Shown: positions 31,186-44,870, counted from the stretch's first letter. The stretch is 64,000 nucleotides of DNA from Ophiodon elongatus (GCA_016806645.1 JACSYO010002159.1:1472501-1536500); one strand, 5' to 3'. Numbers and translations: made by a program. The notes: generated by a model not told the origin, from the letters alone.

Positions 31186-34100
31186 AAACAGAGTCAATAC
31201 TGAATTGTGCCTGTATGTGTCTTAATCGGATACATGTCTGCTCGCCATCGGTTATGTAAGAATGGGCCATAATTCCTGGTCACAAGTGGAAGCACTGGAT
31301 AACTTGTAAAGGTGCAATCTGAGCAGCTAAAATGGAAAAAAAGGTTTTGGTGGAGAACGGGGGATTTTGTAGGCAAAGGGAACAACAAAGTCTCTTTTGC
31401 ATGTCTAATCTGTTGGAGACTCTCTTGATCTTAAGCAAATGTGGTCTGTTGCACTTTTGTTTGTGTGTCACAGCCAAACAATATGGATTTTCAACACTGC
31501 GGTTAAGTAGGCAGTTTGTCATGTCTAAACTTTCAAGATGATTCTAATAGCTTGGTGGAAAAAACAATGAAAATGGATTTTGCATGAAAATCTAAGTGGT
31601 GGGAAAATAATCATGAAAAACAGAGTGTGTGGTTTATTTGTCTTGAGGCAGGAAATCTGAAGAAAAAAATCAATCCTAGATCATATAGCTTAGGAGTTGG
31701 CAGTTAAAATATAAAGTTACTTTTATAGTGCCATCATCTGGCCAATGACTCACACATCACTCAAAATAGTTTTGAGACACCACAGAACAAACAATATGAT
31801 GAGACCATAACAAATGCAGAGTATCTTGCAAATATAAGTTTAAACTAATACTATTAAATACAGGTAAAATAAGAAAGCCTTCAGCACCTGTAAAAGTCAC
31901 CTATAAAAAATCTCTTTCTCTCAATGCACCTGCTGTGTGAATAGATTTTAGGAATACAAGTAAATGACAGAGCTGCCATTGAGGCCTCAGTGAAGAAGGC
32001 ATCCTTGGTTCAGTGAAAGTTTTGGCATCAGAGACTCTCTGTCTCTTATTCAGTCTCAAAAACCCTCTGTGTTCCTGTTTGGCTCATTCTACTTCCTCTC
32101 CTGCTTCTCCTCTCTCCTCGGCTTGGTCTCTCTCTTTCTCCCCCTCTCTGCCTCTTACTCTGTGTCCTGAATGCTAAAACAGTGGTTGGCTGTGTCAGAA
32201 CACTGCAATGAAATCCTGCAGTCTCAAACGCCCACATCGAGTAAACGCCTCACTTTTACCTCGATGTTGATCCCAGAGCTATATTTCACCTTCGTTAAAC
32301 ATTAGTGTATTCAAATAAAATCTGTTTAGATATTGAAATTACTGAATGTCTTTTAATAGATGTATTAATCGATCATTTGGAGGGGTGAAAATGAATAAAA
32401 TCTACAAAATTAATCTTACAGCAATAAAAATGATTTGAAAACTTTTTAGAGGAATTACATTTTTCAAGAAGACGAAGCTGTAAGGGAAAGATTAATTATG
32501 CACATACAAGAAAACAATAAAGTTGACTTTCAAAGTACTTGCAAAGAAATAGACATAACAGCTAAAAACATCCCTGAAAAGATCCTTTTGTTTGAAAAAA
32601 AGACCCATTCAATTATCTAATGACCAAGAGTCACTGGAGCATCATCAACAAATCTTGATGTAAGTATTACATGTATTGTCATTGCTTTGTATTCCTGGTG
32701 TTACAGCTAAAACCAAACACCATATAAGGCCACGAGTCACTCAAACTTAATCTGTTAAAATAATACTCAAATGCCATGCGGTTAGGTATTTAATTATATT
32801 GAATTTCTGTTTTTAAACGAGAAACAGTTCTGAAAGAGGCAGAGTGAAATGCAGTGACTGTCAGTGTTATACCAAAGATCTTTTAAATTAAAAATGGGTT
32901 TTCATTCATCATAAATAATTTGTGCATTGCAATCCATGCAAGAAATGTCCAACTGCCATGAGATGAACAATTCATATTTAATGAACAACTAAACAAGTGA
33001 AAGATGTCATCTTAATAAATCATGTGACCGCGTCGTATTTACTTGCTGCTGGTTCTGGTCAGATTGCTACTGAATATTGAGGTATACAGATTCAGTGGAC
33101 ACAGAGGTATGAAATGGTGGGCAATAAAGAGAGATTTTATGACTAAAATGCGAAAAAGCATAAAAAAAATTTCATTTGGTAATTTCTGTTTCGGGGTGAA
33201 AGAAAAAAAACATTATCAATTTTTAATTAACAGTTTACATGCAAAGACTTGCGGCAGATACACAGTGGTTTGTTTTGTATTGTGTTTAAACCCCATAGAT
33301 TGCAAGAGGACAGCACCCTCGTACAAGAGCGCATGGAGCGAGGATTATTTTTTTACATTAACGTATAGTAGCTTGCTGAGCTTGGCTGCGGGGAAGCACT
33401 CACGCACACACACGTCACAAAAAAACTGCTGAAAAGGAGAGTCAGGTCTCCAAGGTTCAATAGTCTGGGGGTTGTTCATGTCTTTGATGAGGTTAGCAAT
33501 CCAGTAATCTCTGCTGAAGCCCAGAGCCATTAAACAGCATGTTGCTAAGCAGGTATGTGCATTGAAGAATGTCAGGACAACAGCATCAAAACAACAACAG
33601 AAGTTTAAGAGGGTTTTTCAGTCAGACAGCAGGAGAGACATGATATTATCAGGTCACAAAAACAAAATCCACCGGTGCAAACCATGGAAGTGTTAACATG
33701 TGTTTTAATTTGCCATAAAATAACCAGCATGTTTAGTTTTTTTTTTGGGCCACCAACATCCTCCCCTTGCACCGTCAGAAAATTACAAATGTTCCCCATT
33801 CTGACCATCAGCTACTACCATGTCAAACTGCACTCCATTAAGAAAGTAGCCTCGAGAATATCCCCCCCCCCCTTTAATGAATTCAGTGAAAGATGCTGAA
33901 GGTGCTAAAGATGATGAAGGTCATTGGTCACTCACTGCTACAGTATAACATGATGAAAACCGGGCTATTTAGGTTTAGATACTATTTAGATGTTCATGCT
34001 ATTGATGACAAACAAGGTTGAACTAAGGATGGAGCTGGGTGGCTGGAAATGGAGCACTTCAATTTGCTTGTTTAGCATGCAGTACATTGTGGAACGGCGT

Positions 34101-34586
34101 GTTGGTTTGTAGGTAGAGGGAACAAGGCCTGTTGTCTAATTCACATTAGGGCTCATGTGTTCTTAGTAGACTGGTCACTTGTATAGAAAGAAGACAATGC
34201 TCGAGCTCAGAAGAGATCCACAACTGTTGCTACGAAGGTTTATCAAAAAGAAAAGCCTCAAGCAGGAAGACGATATCAGCTCATACTGCACCAACTTTTA
34301 CCCTCCTGCCTCGATGCGTTGTCTTGCGGCACATATTTCCACAGCCAAATGGCCAGCTAACTAATCTAATCATTTACTTAGCATTACTGCATTTCAGTCT
34401 ACTGTAATTAAAAAGAAAAACATCTCTCTAACCAACAGCAGGAGAAACTGTTGTCATCTGTTGCGCTCTGCGTTTGACTCTATGTCTGGAAAATTATACT
34501 CAGATGGATAGTAAAATGAGTAATTAAATCTAGCCTTCTATTTCAACCATACTGGGGAGAGAGCATGTTGGCTTTGGGCTGCTCGG

Positions 34587-34587
<1 letters not shown>

Positions 34588-34627
<40 letters not shown>
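34588..34627. repeat. (GT)n microsatellite
   Basis: About 20 perfect units. Confidence 0.97.
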
Positions 34628-34628
<1 letters not shown>

Positions 34629-34752
34629 AACATGTGTAGCAGTCTGCCATCATAACCTAATTATTGCAGCAGCTTAACAACAGCAATTAGCACATTTCCA
34701 TCAGACGACACTAATTTGTGAATTCCATTCCAGCACCATTCAAGACCAACAC

Positions 34753-34820
<68 letters not shown>

Positions 34821-35210
34821 AATTCACTGTTGAGCTACTGGCAATGCTAAATCCATATCTATAGAGCTGTGAAAATTGCTTATGGTAATTGCAGTTATTG
34901 TAAAACTAGGCTGAAGCTTTAATGAAATTTCAAATTTTAATCATTTGTTTTTTGTATAGTCCACATTTACTGACTTCTCCCCCGAGGGACCCCGTGTTTC
35001 CTCATCTGACTTCCCAATAAAATGCCCCTTCCCGACAGATAAATGGAATTGTTCCATCAAACAATGATTTCCTCTCACTCTGGGGAGAAGGAGAATCCCA
35101 TTTTGGCAATATTCATTCATACCCCTATGTGTATAGATTTCTAGCGTTAAATATGCTGATGGTAAATCTGTAGGGAATGTATAATTGCTATGATTCCATA
35201 TAATTAATTA
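34628..35210. promoter_or_regulatory. possible conserved non-coding element with clustered TAAT cores
   Basis: Unique-looking stretch around a (GA)n tract. At least seven TAAT or ATTA homeodomain cores fall between 34630 and 34960, followed by non-repetitive sequence such as atatgctgatggtaaatctg. Suggestive of a developmental enhancer, but conservation cannot be tested here. Confidence 0.3.
34756..34818. repeat. (GA)n microsatellite
   Basis: About 31 perfect units; a polypyrimidine tract on the dscam sense strand. Confidence 0.98.
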
Positions 35211-35234
35211 ATAACAAATGTCCAATCAGGAATA

Positions 35235-35755
35235 CTGCAACCTGCAAAAACAAGCTATAAACATGACCCTGACATAGTATCACCCTTTAAGTTGGTATGA
35301 CATACATTTTCATATTTTACACATCCAATATTTGAAGTTGTGTTCTGGTCACCTGGCAAATAAGAGTTCAATATTCACTCTGCTTTTAGCTCCGTTTTTG
35401 GTCTCCACCTACTCCTGAGGGAAATATCTGACTCTTTCGCTGCTTATTGCTCCACTATGTTCACCAGCTAGCCGCTGACTTTGTCGTTGTGTTGTTTGGT
35501 GCTGGACAAGTAGCATACAGTGGGGTTCTAGAGCTGTTTCACTGAAAACAGCTGCATGCTGGGGCTGTAAACAACAGGCGAACAGGCAAAACATAAAACC
35601 AAACCAAAAAAATGAGCCGACAGACGCTAAAAACACTCCGCAGAGCTGAGGGGAGGAGGTGGGTGATAATTCACGACCAGAAACCACTTTCACATACAAC
35701 TAGCCATTGACAGAATACATCATCTTAGCATGAAAGTATTGATTATGGCAGCTTT
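35235..35755 (+). repeat. dispersed repeat, family B, copy 2
   Basis: Same order of blocks as 6046-6470, and extends further right to a typical end tattgattatggcagcttta. Confidence 0.75.
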
Positions 35756-38700
35756 AAAGATCTTGAGCAACATTTGCTATTATGTAAATTATTATTATTA
35801 TTTCTTGCTGATGGGTATTTCCAATCTTTACCACTACATGTTGTTGAGAAAGTTTTAATAAGTTGTTTGTAAAATTCTCTAGCTACCCTTTATGACTAAT
35901 GCACGATTTTTGAAGACTTTTCTCTTGAGGATTCAGCGCTAGTGCATCAGTCAAAAAATGTTAAAGGTGGACGACTCCAGCAGCTTTTGTGCATACAACT
36001 GCTTCAGAATAACACATCCTCCCTCCTTCCTCAGCCCCCTCATTTTCCCATCTCCCTGCCTTGCTCTACCCTCTAACCCCCCCTCCCTCACTTCCTACGC
36101 AGAGATGCATGTTGAGTGATAGGCCTGTGGATGAGTCTGGACAGTGCGTCTGAGGCCCTGGTTTTTAATAGGGTTCTGTTCCCAGTAATTATGCTGACAC
36201 AATTTGATCAGCACGGGGCTAAGTATCTTCATCTGAGGGAGATCGGGGGGAATTAACGCTGATGTAATAAGTACAATTTGTCACTATTAAGACGGAGGTG
36301 TTGACAGGCGCTGGTGTTGTCAGGGCAACTGATGGCGCTCCCTTGCTACAGTATGTATTCTACTGCATCCGGCGAGCAGAGCTGTCAGGCCCCCTCAATA
36401 ATCGATTCCTTGGGTTGCTCTGCACAAGCCAAAGCACACATACTATGACACACTGATATACACATACAGTATAATAAAGACAGACTGCACCTGGATGTGC
36501 TGCAGTGTTACACACTGACATGATGCACGCACGCACTACACACAGCACAGAGAGTACAAACAAATACAACACACAAACACAGGAGCAACAAATCACCAGG
36601 AAAAATGTGTTTTATCCAGCAGCTACTGTACATTAATGTCACGACTGAGAACTGCTGCCAACAGCTCCAACACTGATATGTGGACTAGCGGACACTCTCA
36701 AACATCTTGCTTCCCTGCTACTCTGGAAAGGTAAAAAATGCACTAATGAGACAATACTTCCGGCCTCACTCGTTGCCGCGGAGACAACCAATGCCAAGAT
36801 CTTGACCCTCCAATCCATCTCATCGAGCACTTTTCTGAAAGAAATCCACATTAGCGATATATACAAGAGGTGGCTGTGCAGAGTAAGCTACTGCTCCAGT
36901 CGAATCTGAGCTTCTGACTCCAATTGTATTTTCAGTGTAATATTGTTCGCTATGCACTAAGTATTTTAAGACTGTATGAAACCCTAAGCTGCGTGCTTCA
37001 CTGGTCATATTTTTCTCTCAGTTGGACGAAAACCATAGTTTTTTTTCTGAGATTACATTTTTAGGGCCGACATGTGCAATATAACCTTGCTACATCAAAA
37101 TGTCATAAAGTTATAATCCTTAAGATGTCATTCCTGGTGTCATTCCGTAATAGCGAGTGCGAGTGAACATGCCTCTCGCAGTTCCTCTGATGAGTAACTC
37201 TTTTATGTGTCTCCAGTGCGTCATCGAGCCATGATTTCAGGCCTGCCCAAAAAATCTTAAACACAACAACAATCTAACTCCACATTTTTTTAGTTCACAG
37301 TCTTCACATGTTTTCAGCAATTATTTTCTAACATGTATAATGTGTTAAAAAACAAGAACATTTATTCAGCAAAAGTGTTTCCATATTCCATCCACGTATA
37401 TATATATACTGTATATATAGTATATATATTGGCCTATTTCATGGAAGATATTTTTGCGTGTCACAGTAAAAGCCCCAGGTGTTAATAATAAAAGTAATCA
37501 TAGAAAATTACATTTAGCTGCTCCAGTGTCAAGGTCGTGGTATTGTGCACGCACGGTCATATTAATGCTATTAGTAACACCAGTGATTTTCTCAAAATAA
37601 CAAGTCAAAACTGTAAAAATGTCCTATAAAAACCTTAAATGTATATAAAGATCAATGAATAACTTAAACTTACATTAACAGTATTGTGCTCATATTGGAA
37701 AATTGATGGCGATCCGCCATGCTGTTTTTTTCTTTTATCACGGTCGTTTCCTTACTGTGAAGTCTGGAGCCCTCTCTGCTCCAGACTTCACAGACACATG
37801 CCTGTTAAGCCCACCTGTCAGCAAGCAGAGATCATGGTCTTTACAGACACAAACACACGTCAACCCCAGCGAGTCTGGCCCAAGCTACAACAATACCATT
37901 GCTCTGAACACCCTCTGCTTAGAAATCTACACAAACTGTGGGTCAATCGCCTGTAATACACAACCTGTGACGCAATCTTACATTATTTTCAAATCCATAT
38001 CAACAATAGATGTTAATGGTAAACAGCTTGAGTCTTCAGTGAGTAAGATGCTGTCCTTTCTCAGAGTCGGGGCATAAAAGCAACTCCTAGGTGGACGCCA
38101 GTAAAAACTAAAAACATAGTCACACAAAGAAGTAAACAAAACAGATTCCCAAGTTATGGCAGGTTTACTCTCCACTCCATCTTTGCCTAAATGCCCTAGA
38201 GTACCCTAAAGAACAGGATATAAATCTATCTATCGATTGTTTTACTGAGAAAAGACATGCTATCAAACGTATTGACAGCCTTTGTCATAAATTAAGCAGA
38301 GATTGGAGAATATAGCATTATTGATGTCTGCCCTTTTAAAAGCTTTAGGAAAAGGTCAGCATATATGCAGTCCTGTTAAGAACATGCTGTGCTAATATTA
38401 TTTTCCACTTAGCCAGCTAGTAAAACATTTTAAACAATATGTTTTAAACAGAAGTTGCAGAGGCTAGTGAAGAGTTTCATCACAATGAAAGATAACACTT
38501 TGAAATGCAAATAATTTCGTTTTTTCCCTGTTTTCTTAGATCGCATGATTGCCAGATGCAATGTAAGTTCTTCACATCAATACTATGTGCCTTCCGAATT
38601 TCACTGATCAGTAACAGAGTGAAACAAGGCGAACGGTCCTGTTAAGAATCTAGCCTGAATCTTGCCTACAGTACGAGGCAATTTCAAAATAATCTTGAAA

Positions 38701-41172
38701 TTTAAAATGGTCAGAAACATATTCAGGATTACGCACTCGCCTCCGGCCCTAATTCACCTGAGAGAGAAGGTCACAATGATGTTAGGGAGAGGAAGACATG
38801 ATGGGAGTGAGTACTTGTCTGTGCGTGCGATATGCAGCTGCTACTAAAAGTCAGTGTTTGCAGAGAGAGGAAGACAACAAAGACGGAAAGAGCAAGTCAG
38901 AAAATGTGAAGACAGGAAGAAAGGGAATAGAGGAGAAGGACAGGAGTATCAGAGCTCCAGGAAGCACATGACGGGCAGGATCTCACTCTAGCAACACAAC
39001 CTGCAGCCTGAGGCATGTTATTGCACTTTGAACGAGATATGCAAAGTACACACGGAAGGTGGAGCTAGGCAGCAAAAATAGGCAAACAGATTTTTTTATG
39101 CCAACAATTCATTTTATATATCATTTTATTCTATTTCATGAGCTGGCTCACCGTCACACTGCCGTGGCTCAAACGGAGCCATCACTAATGTTATCAGTTA
39201 CACCTGTGCTTTTCCCACTGTGACCAGTCAAAATGCCTGTTAGCTGATGAAAGTGTGATCCTGAACAGGTTCAACAAAACTAACAGGCGGGTCAGACAGA
39301 TGTCAATCAAGCTCAGTCAGCACACACACTCCTCCTTCGGGGTCTAATCAGGCACAAGAAGTCATCTTTGAGGGTGGACCATCGGCGTGTAGGGGCTTAT
39401 TTATGATGAAGCTGGCTGTCTGTAACCTCTCCACTCCATTTAATGTCTCTGCTAATTGTAAAAACCTGACGTGTTTAGTGTAAAGCAACAAGAGACATGC
39501 TGGTTGTTAGCTACTTGTAACACCACTGTCTTGATGGGCTGTGTTAGTGTTTGTTTCTTTACTCTCCAGCCTACTTTATCTACTTTTTTATGTTTAAAAA
39601 AATGAAGCATTTCTTTAACTTTTTTTTCTCATTAGTTGATGTAAAGGGGAAGATACACAGTACAAAACTACAGAACTATATGAAAACAAACCCTAACCTC
39701 TGGTAAAACTTTCCAAGTTCTTACAATATGTCAGATACACTTACAACTATGTTTTCCTCCATGAGGAATAGACATGTCCTCTCTCATAGCAGGAGATTCA
39801 GACAGGACAAGTCTGTGATGTCTACAGATGACGTCATCACCAGATGCAAAGAAATGTATCCACTCATAAAATGTAAAATTGTACTGACAGCCAAACTAAA
39901 TAAGCAAATTTTGTCGGTTGTTCAGATATGTAACAGTAGAAATATGCCATGAAGCTTTTATGAAAGGTCTATCCATAATAACATTGTATGTTGGAGCAAA
40001 AAGAAAAAAAACAGAAAAGGCCCCATTATAAAAAGGTAATAGAGTCTGAGTGACTTTTTACATCCATCTTTGTACATGACAGCTGTTATAATAACATTAA
40101 CCAATATCATAGCCACCATTTTTGCTCCCTCTTGTATAACGGCTGCACCTCCTGCCCTCAGTCTCTTCTGCCAAAGTGTTCAGGTTGAAATATTGATGCT
40201 GTTTTTTTTTTTTGTGAACTCAAAAGCTGTGCTACTGCAATAACGGAGGGCCTTTCTTTGTGCTTTGAGTAATGTGCCTTGTATCTGATAGACTCAGGCT
40301 TTTGTCAAAGAGATGCAGATCAAAAAGAAGAAGAAGAAGAAGAAGAAGAAGAAGAAGAAGAAGAAGAAGAAGAAAAAAATCTCTGAGATGCTGAAAGTTC
40401 AAGTTCAGTTGTGTGTGTGCGGTGGAGATAAATTAAGCCTCCATAACTCACTGTCTACACTTATATATTGATACAAGTACACAGTCATTACAGCTTGTGT
40501 ACGTCTGCTCTTCTTCCATCAAGACCACTCACAAGGATGTTTAATGTTGCCCCGCTGCCCTGAAATATCCTTGATGAGGCCCTGTATCCTGTGATGGAGA
40601 CCACACTGCGGGGGGGGAAAAGTCACTAAAGATTCCTGTCATGTCACGTTGTCATCAGGGTGTGACATAAAAGTCTGTGACGTCTGACATTAACCAAAGG
40701 TCGCATGTAGACTCCTTCCACAGCCGCCAAGGCTCGGAGCCTCAAAGGAATACAAGCCATCATCCAATCACACGGGCGGACAGAGGGGAGCCAAACAGGA
40801 AGTGATACACACTGAGCGGTGTGGATCTGGTCCTCGATTGGACTGCATCGTGACATAATCGCCTCTGGCAGCTCAAATCTGGATTTGGATGCTGAGGACT
40901 CATGATGATGAAAAATGTTAGGTTGTTTTATTTGACAAGGGGCTTGTTAGCAGTCGGAAACACGCACTCATCGGGGAACGATGTTGTAAACCGCTGAGGA
41001 TGGAGAGTGACGGCACGGACAGGAATTCTGCTATCTGGTTATGGGATCTGATGGGGCATCTGTTATTTTGTAGCTCCCCGTCTATGACACACACAAACGC
41101 GCACGCACACACATTTGCCTGATATGCTGTGATGTACAATTTTCAGGCATTGTCTTGGCAGGCATTTTTTTC
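35756..41172 (-). other. long upstream dscam intron, part 3
   Basis: Unique-looking intron with a short TA-rich palindromic stretch (37397-37430), a (GAA)n tract (40325-40373) and no recognised exon or named repeat. Confidence 0.7.
40325..40373. repeat. (AAG)n trinucleotide repeat
   Basis: About 16 perfect AAG units; reads (CTT)n on the dscam sense strand. Confidence 0.97.
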
Positions 41173-41246
<74 letters not shown>

Positions 41247-41254
41247 GTGTGTGT
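41173..41254. repeat. (GT)n microsatellite
   Basis: About 40 units with two c interruptions. Confidence 0.97.
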
Positions 41255-41380
41255 AAGGCTCAGTCAGCACTTCCACATGCTGTCCAGCTGACATCAGGAG
41301 GCCAAGAGCTACTGTATACCAACCAGCCAGGCAACCCCCATCCACAGCCCTGTGAAAGCATCTATGCATCCATACGGGTC

Positions 41381-41645
41381 TCTCCTTCTGCTCTCCATCT
41401 ACTTTCCTTTCCCCTTTTTCCTTCATATCTGTGTGCGTTGTTTTCTGTCTCCCTGTCTGCTTACATCTCTTATGTCCTCCTCATCTTTCATCAGCTATGC
41501 CTCTCTGCACTTTCTTTGTCCATTTCTCTCTTATTTCCTTATATACTTGTCATTCTCTCTGTGCCTTCTTCTCTGGCCTCTTGTCATTCTCTCCCTACTT
41601 CTTCCTCTTTTCCTCTGTCTCTCCGCATCTGTCTCCATCCCTCGC

Positions 41646-41681
<36 letters not shown>

Positions 41682-41770
41682 GTGCAACCCTTCCTCTCTC
41701 CTTCCTCTCTTTCTCAAAGCGAACACTGCCTCTCCTTGTCCACAGTCAAAGCCTCTCCTCTGTCCTCTAT
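41381..41770. repeat. long pyrimidine-rich (C/T) tract
   Basis: About 390 bases dominated by C and T on the plus strand, with a short (CT)n core near 41650-41680. The long Ser/Leu-rich open frames across it are a composition effect. Confidence 0.8.
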
Positions 41771-41992
41771 GCACCGTTTTGGAGAGCCACTGCAGGCCTG
41801 CCGCTCAGTATGCACAGTGGCCACGTGGCCCGACAATGGCTCATTTCAACCTCAATTTCCCCCGAAATGAATGGGAGCCCACCTCGGTGCACGCGGCATG
41901 CCTTTTAATTGGCCCAAGTTAGATTCAAACCATTAAACCACTGATGTCGACACATCTCCACTGCGCCCATTGGCCTCTCTCTCCTCCACCCC

Positions 41993-41996
<4 letters not shown>

Positions 41997-42045
<49 letters not shown>
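41997..42045. repeat. (CA)n microsatellite
   Basis: About 24 perfect units. A second, shorter imperfect one lies at 42183-42215. Confidence 0.97.
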
Positions 42046-42047
<2 letters not shown>

Positions 42048-42501
42048 TTTCCTTCTCTGGCTGCCAGAACATAAACGTCTTATCTCTCGGCCCCAACCGT
42101 GCACAGACGCCATGAATATTCAGCAGCTTCCATCTCCGTTTCAGCAGACAACAGTAGGCGCATGCGAGCAATTTCTTGCATATACACACACACACACACA
42201 CACGCACACACACATGCAGACAAAGACACACAACTATATAAACACACACTCATGCACGCACACAGACCGGGCCTTTCTCCTGCACCCACTCTTTCAAAAC
42301 GGGCATTGTTTACGCTTTGCTGAGTTTAGCTCGTTTGTCTCTTTCCCCTCATTTGCTACAGTATGAGCAGTGTATATCTGAGAGATATTGATTAAAAGCC
42401 AAGGGAGAAGCACCAGAGCCGTTCTCACAATGTGCAGATATTAGCCCATTCTGTGGACACCAAATCAACATTTTTCACTTTCGAATATCAATAAGACTTA
42501 C

Positions 42502-42579
42502 CTGTTTCCAAGAGAGTGGTGAGGGAATCATGAAACAGAGAGAGAGAGAGAGAGGGAAAGAAAGGTTTAGATTTGTGCT
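42502..42579 (-). other. candidate cassette exon or recursive splice site (unproven)
   Basis: On the minus strand the segment runs from the acceptor-like attctgatactgcag to a perfect donor context ACAG|gtaagt. It is 78 nt and, entered in phase 1 like exon 4, is open throughout (Ser/Leu-rich) and leaves in phase 1. Alternatively the pyrimidine-rich, AG-free run of about 65 bases ending in CAG|GTAAGT fits a recursive splice site, which would add no bases. Confidence 0.3.
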
Positions 42580-44089
42580 CTGCAGTATCAGAATACAACA
42601 TGACCATGTATAGTGCGTGAGGATGTGTACTTATACAGTTTATAGGCATATCGATCATGTCATTTTCTGTTGATAAACATCATTATTGTGTTATCTATCA
42701 ACAGTAATTAAGATACATCCAAAGGACACAACCTTTGACACGGAGGTCAGCCGATCAAAAATTAGAACAATGTTTTCTTCATTGCATCTGAAAAACAGAC
42801 AATATGAATAAATGTGAACGGCTTAACCGATAAAAGAAATAAAGGTTAACGAAGACAAAATATCTGCTTTTAATGAATTTGCCTGATACAAATGTGCTTG
42901 AAGAATAGTATCTGTTACGATCAGTCAGTCATTAAATAAAGACCAGATTAATCAGTGAGTGCCCGTGGCATGAGCTACAAAACCTTGTCTAATCAGAGGA
43001 GAGGATGGGAACCAGGTGTGTTTCATCTCTCTGAAACACAGCCTGAACCCAGCCAAGAAGCACAGCCCCAGCTCTACTCCAACAGCCCTTTGAAATATTT
43101 CACTCCAAATTCACAATAGCCCAATCCCCCTGTGGATGTTGTCAAAGATGAAAGCGGTAGCGTGCACTGGTGCTCTGTCCGCACTGCTCTCTCTTTCTCT
43201 CTCTGCTCATTCTCTCTGGAATAGAGGGAAAAAAGAAAGTGAATACTCAAGCAGCTCCTGCACTCTTCAACCATTTTACACTACCTGCTTTGATCTCCTT
43301 ACAGCATGCCGCCGTCATAGCAACGGATCAAAATCTCATTGTCTTTGTATTAGAAGCTTTTCTCCGTCTTTTACCTTAGTTTGACTCACATGCATTTATT
43401 TGCTTGTCTAAGCCATCCCTCTTCCCCCTCTGTGACTCTCTACGGCTCTCATCCTCCAGTTGCTAGGAGGGTTTTCCTCCTCGTTTAGCTCGTTAGTCTG
43501 TGGCGGTAGCCGGCAGGATCAATTACGGGGGAATGTGAGCTTGCATCTCGGTATCATTACCCAGCAAAAACTATATTAGTTCAGTCTGAGGGGAACACAT
43601 GGGCAGTCTGATTATTATACCAGCCTGCCAGCCAGCTAGCTACTGTTCCTGCTCTTTGGCAGCATCTGCTACTGATCTCCAGCCGGTACTGGCCTCACAC
43701 ACTGTTACGTTCTGATCTAGAGATCCTCTCATGTTCACTTTGATCAGAATCAAAATCTTAACTGACAACAAAGGCACGGGAAAAAATGTTCTAGTGACAC
43801 GGCACTGAGTCAAATTCAGAATCAGACTTTATGTAGAGCCGTGTTTCAATGGGTGTTTCTGGGGGAAGTCATTTTTCTGCTAAAGAATAAAGCTTGCATT
43901 CACAGCAGAGGGGCAGCAGAAAGCTCAAATACTGAGGACCCTACACACATCTATCCTCAGCATTGAGCAGTCCTAATAGAGATGTAGGCCTGGGAACCTA
44001 ATAATAATACGAAGAGAGTTTTGGTCTTTGGTGGAAGTTGCATGAATGTATTTCCCTGCATGTATTATTATTTAGTAGTATAGAACATC

Positions 44090-44375
44090 CATTTGCTGAA
44101 GAAAACCATGTGATATTTTCAAGATATTTCTGAACGGCTCCTGAATGAACCTTATTTTTGTCAACTGCTGTTTCCAGGCTCAAAGAGGAACTGTCAATCT
44201 CAACATGTTTAAGCCAACATGGGATGAGAGGTCCTTAAAGTGCACATCTGAACATCACCTCTATCTGCTGAGGAAGATTTTGTGATTCAATTGAAAGCTC
44301 CGCAACAGCCACTAATGGACTTTGTGGTGAAATTGTTTTTGTAAACTACTGCTTTCAATCTCAAATGCACATATC
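44090..44375 (+). repeat. degenerate tandem (dimeric) dispersed repeat
   Basis: Two diverged units: tttgctgaagaaaaccatgt, ggctcctgaatgaac, tttttgtcaactgctgtttc; then atctgctgaggaagattttg, gaaagctccgcaacagccac, tttttgtaaactactgcttt. I recall a fish repeat of this tandem form but cannot name it. Confidence 0.6.
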
Positions 44376-44605
44376 GCATCACACTAGAATGATGTCTATG
44401 TGTTCTATTTTATTAAAGACATGATGCCCTCAAAACTAGGAGTAACATAAAAAGGTGGCCAGCTAGCGGAGTTATAACTAGAGATATAACTAACTATGGA
44501 TTTACTGGAACAAAACGTCCATCACTGAAATTCCATTTAAAAACATTTAAACGCAAAAGGTTATGAGTATTCATAGATTAACATCTTCAGGGTTGCTTTG
44601 ATGAG

Positions 44606-44870
44606 TTTTGATCTCTCCGAGTCTGCTCTTTATCTCTGATGAACATTCCCGTCATTCTCCCTCTCTCATGTTTCTCTCACTCTCTTCCTCAATCTCAATA
44701 ACTCCCATCTGTTTCTCCGTTGTTCTGTACTGCCCAAATCCCCTTTGTTTCACACTCTTCATCCCTCTCCTTCTCTGTCCCCATTTCAGTCTTCATTTCT
44801 ATTTATTTCTCTTTCTCTCGCTCTTTTCTTCTGCCTCTCGCCTCTCCCTCAGAGGGCAGACTGAGGGAGT
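44606..44870. repeat. long pyrimidine-rich (C/T) tract
   Basis: About 265 bases mainly of C and T on the plus strand, similar in composition to 41381-41770. Confidence 0.75.

Larger units (their letters stand above)
28168..34587 (-). other. long upstream dscam intron, part 2
   Basis: Holds family C (29165-29310), family G (30395-30680) and family E (31010-31185) repeats and otherwise unique-looking intron. A C11 run lies near 33861. No exon of the missing Ig1 or first Ig2 half was found in either strand. Confidence 0.75.

Noticed and set aside
41129..41908. 259-codon open frame on the plus strand
   Set aside because: It begins in a (GT)n tract and continues in a pyrimidine-rich tract, giving runs of Cys/Val and then Ser/Leu. 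It is a composition effect, with no domain or homologue recognised.
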